Positions 13,775 to 14,043 of a stretch of 14,043 nt of DNA are shown here, one piece after another. Position numbers and translations under genes: made by a program. Numbering within the stretch: position 1 is the stretch's first letter; each line of letters opens with the position of its first letter. This DNA is from Armatimonadota bacterium (GTDB lineage Bacteria; Armatimonadota; UBA5829). The notes under the pieces are model-generated. The model saw only the letters and a list, made by a program, of their open reading frames with translations, searched no databases and was not told the DNA's origin. The DNA is taken from NCBI GenBank assembly GCA_023398345.1, contig JAEWSK010000057.1:1-14043 (forward strand), given 5' to 3'.

Positions 13775-14043
13775 GCCGCAAGCGCTTCCTCACGTCTTCT
13801 TTCAGAGCGTCTCTGCTCTATTATCTGCCTAAGTGCCGGCGGCAGAAATGCAATCATTCGCGTCTCGACTATTCGCGCATTTTCACCGGCCTGGATCGAC
13901 AGCACTCCTTCGATTAACATCTCGCAGCAGACTACTTCCTCGGCAGTTTTGGATTTGAGCTTGCTCGCAATTGGCAAATACGCCAAGTTCGCGAGTGAAA
14001 CACCGTATAGTGTCGCAATGAATGCCGCCGCAATCGCATGGCC
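13771..14043 (-). CDS. motA: Flagellar motor stator protein MotA, C-terminal fragment (cut by window edge)
   Basis: The frame is open to the right edge of the window, giving the last 90 residues of MotA; the in-frame TTG at 13986 is internal, not a start. The visible part includes the last transmembrane helix (GHAIAAAFIATLYGVSLANL) and the conserved cytoplasmic tail with FLPIA-type LPIASKLKSKTAEEV, then EMLIEGVLSIQAGENARIVE and FLPPALR. This matches MotA/TolQ/ExbB-family stators; MotA forms the pentameric ion channel around the MotB dimer and generates torque on FliG. The charged residues that contact FliG lie in the missing part. The stop overlaps motB by four bases. The visible tail is intact, so I assume a complete gene continues outside. 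Confidence 0.95.
   Translation of the reverse strand, partial: GHAIAAAFIATLYGVSLANLAYLPIASKLKSKTAEEVVCCEMLIEGVLSIQAGENARIVETRMIAFLPPALRQIIEQRRSERRREEALAA

Overview
The window is almost entirely one bacterial flagellar operon, read on the minus strand from the right edge down to about position 2314. It is followed by a convergent plus-strand region with two unrelated genes. Both gene sets read cleanly, with no frameshifts, insertion sequences, RNA genes or CRISPR arrays, and no gene-free stretch exceeds 300 bases. The longest gaps are about 120 bases: 1029-1150, and 2988-3105 once the downstream start is corrected.

Flagellar operon (minus strand, transcription order): motA (3' end only), motB, fliL, fliN, fliO, fliP, fliQ, fliR, flhB, flhA, flhF, flhG, a small two-helix membrane protein, fliA (sigma-28), a small arginine-rich protein, and a membrane-anchored coiled-coil protein with a DUF2802/SwrB-like tail. 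Most junctions overlap or are separated by a few bases, so one transcript is likely. The set encodes the stator (MotA/MotB), the stator/basal-body protein FliL, the switch protein FliN, the whole membrane part of the flagellar type III export gate (FliO, FliP, FliQ, FliR, FlhB, FlhA), the SRP-type GTPase/ATPase pair that sets flagellar position and number (FlhF/FlhG), and the sigma factor for late flagellar genes. The operon promoter lies beyond the right edge.

Plus-strand region: 1-1028 is the C-terminal part of a large glycoside hydrolase resembling the GH106/alpha-L-rhamnosidase type, with beta-sandwich modules at its end. 1151-2245 is a secreted protein of unknown function. A perfect 15-bp hairpin at 2268-2308 sits between the converging transcription units; its T-run contains the stop codon of the last flagellar gene.

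Organism: the base composition looks roughly balanced (estimated by eye). The order fliL-fliN-fliO-P-Q-R-flhB-flhA-flhF-flhG-fliA resembles Firmicutes, Thermotogae and some deeply branching phyla. The GH106-like gene beside it would fit a polysaccharide-degrading lineage such as Armatimonadota, but this is a low-confidence inference.

I see no wholly new system. The items most worth a second look are: the absence of fliM next to a FliN that carries a FliM/FliY-like N-terminal peptide; the three uncharacterised small proteins around fliA (3880-4155, 2754-2987, 2314-2748); and the secreted protein at 1151-2245.
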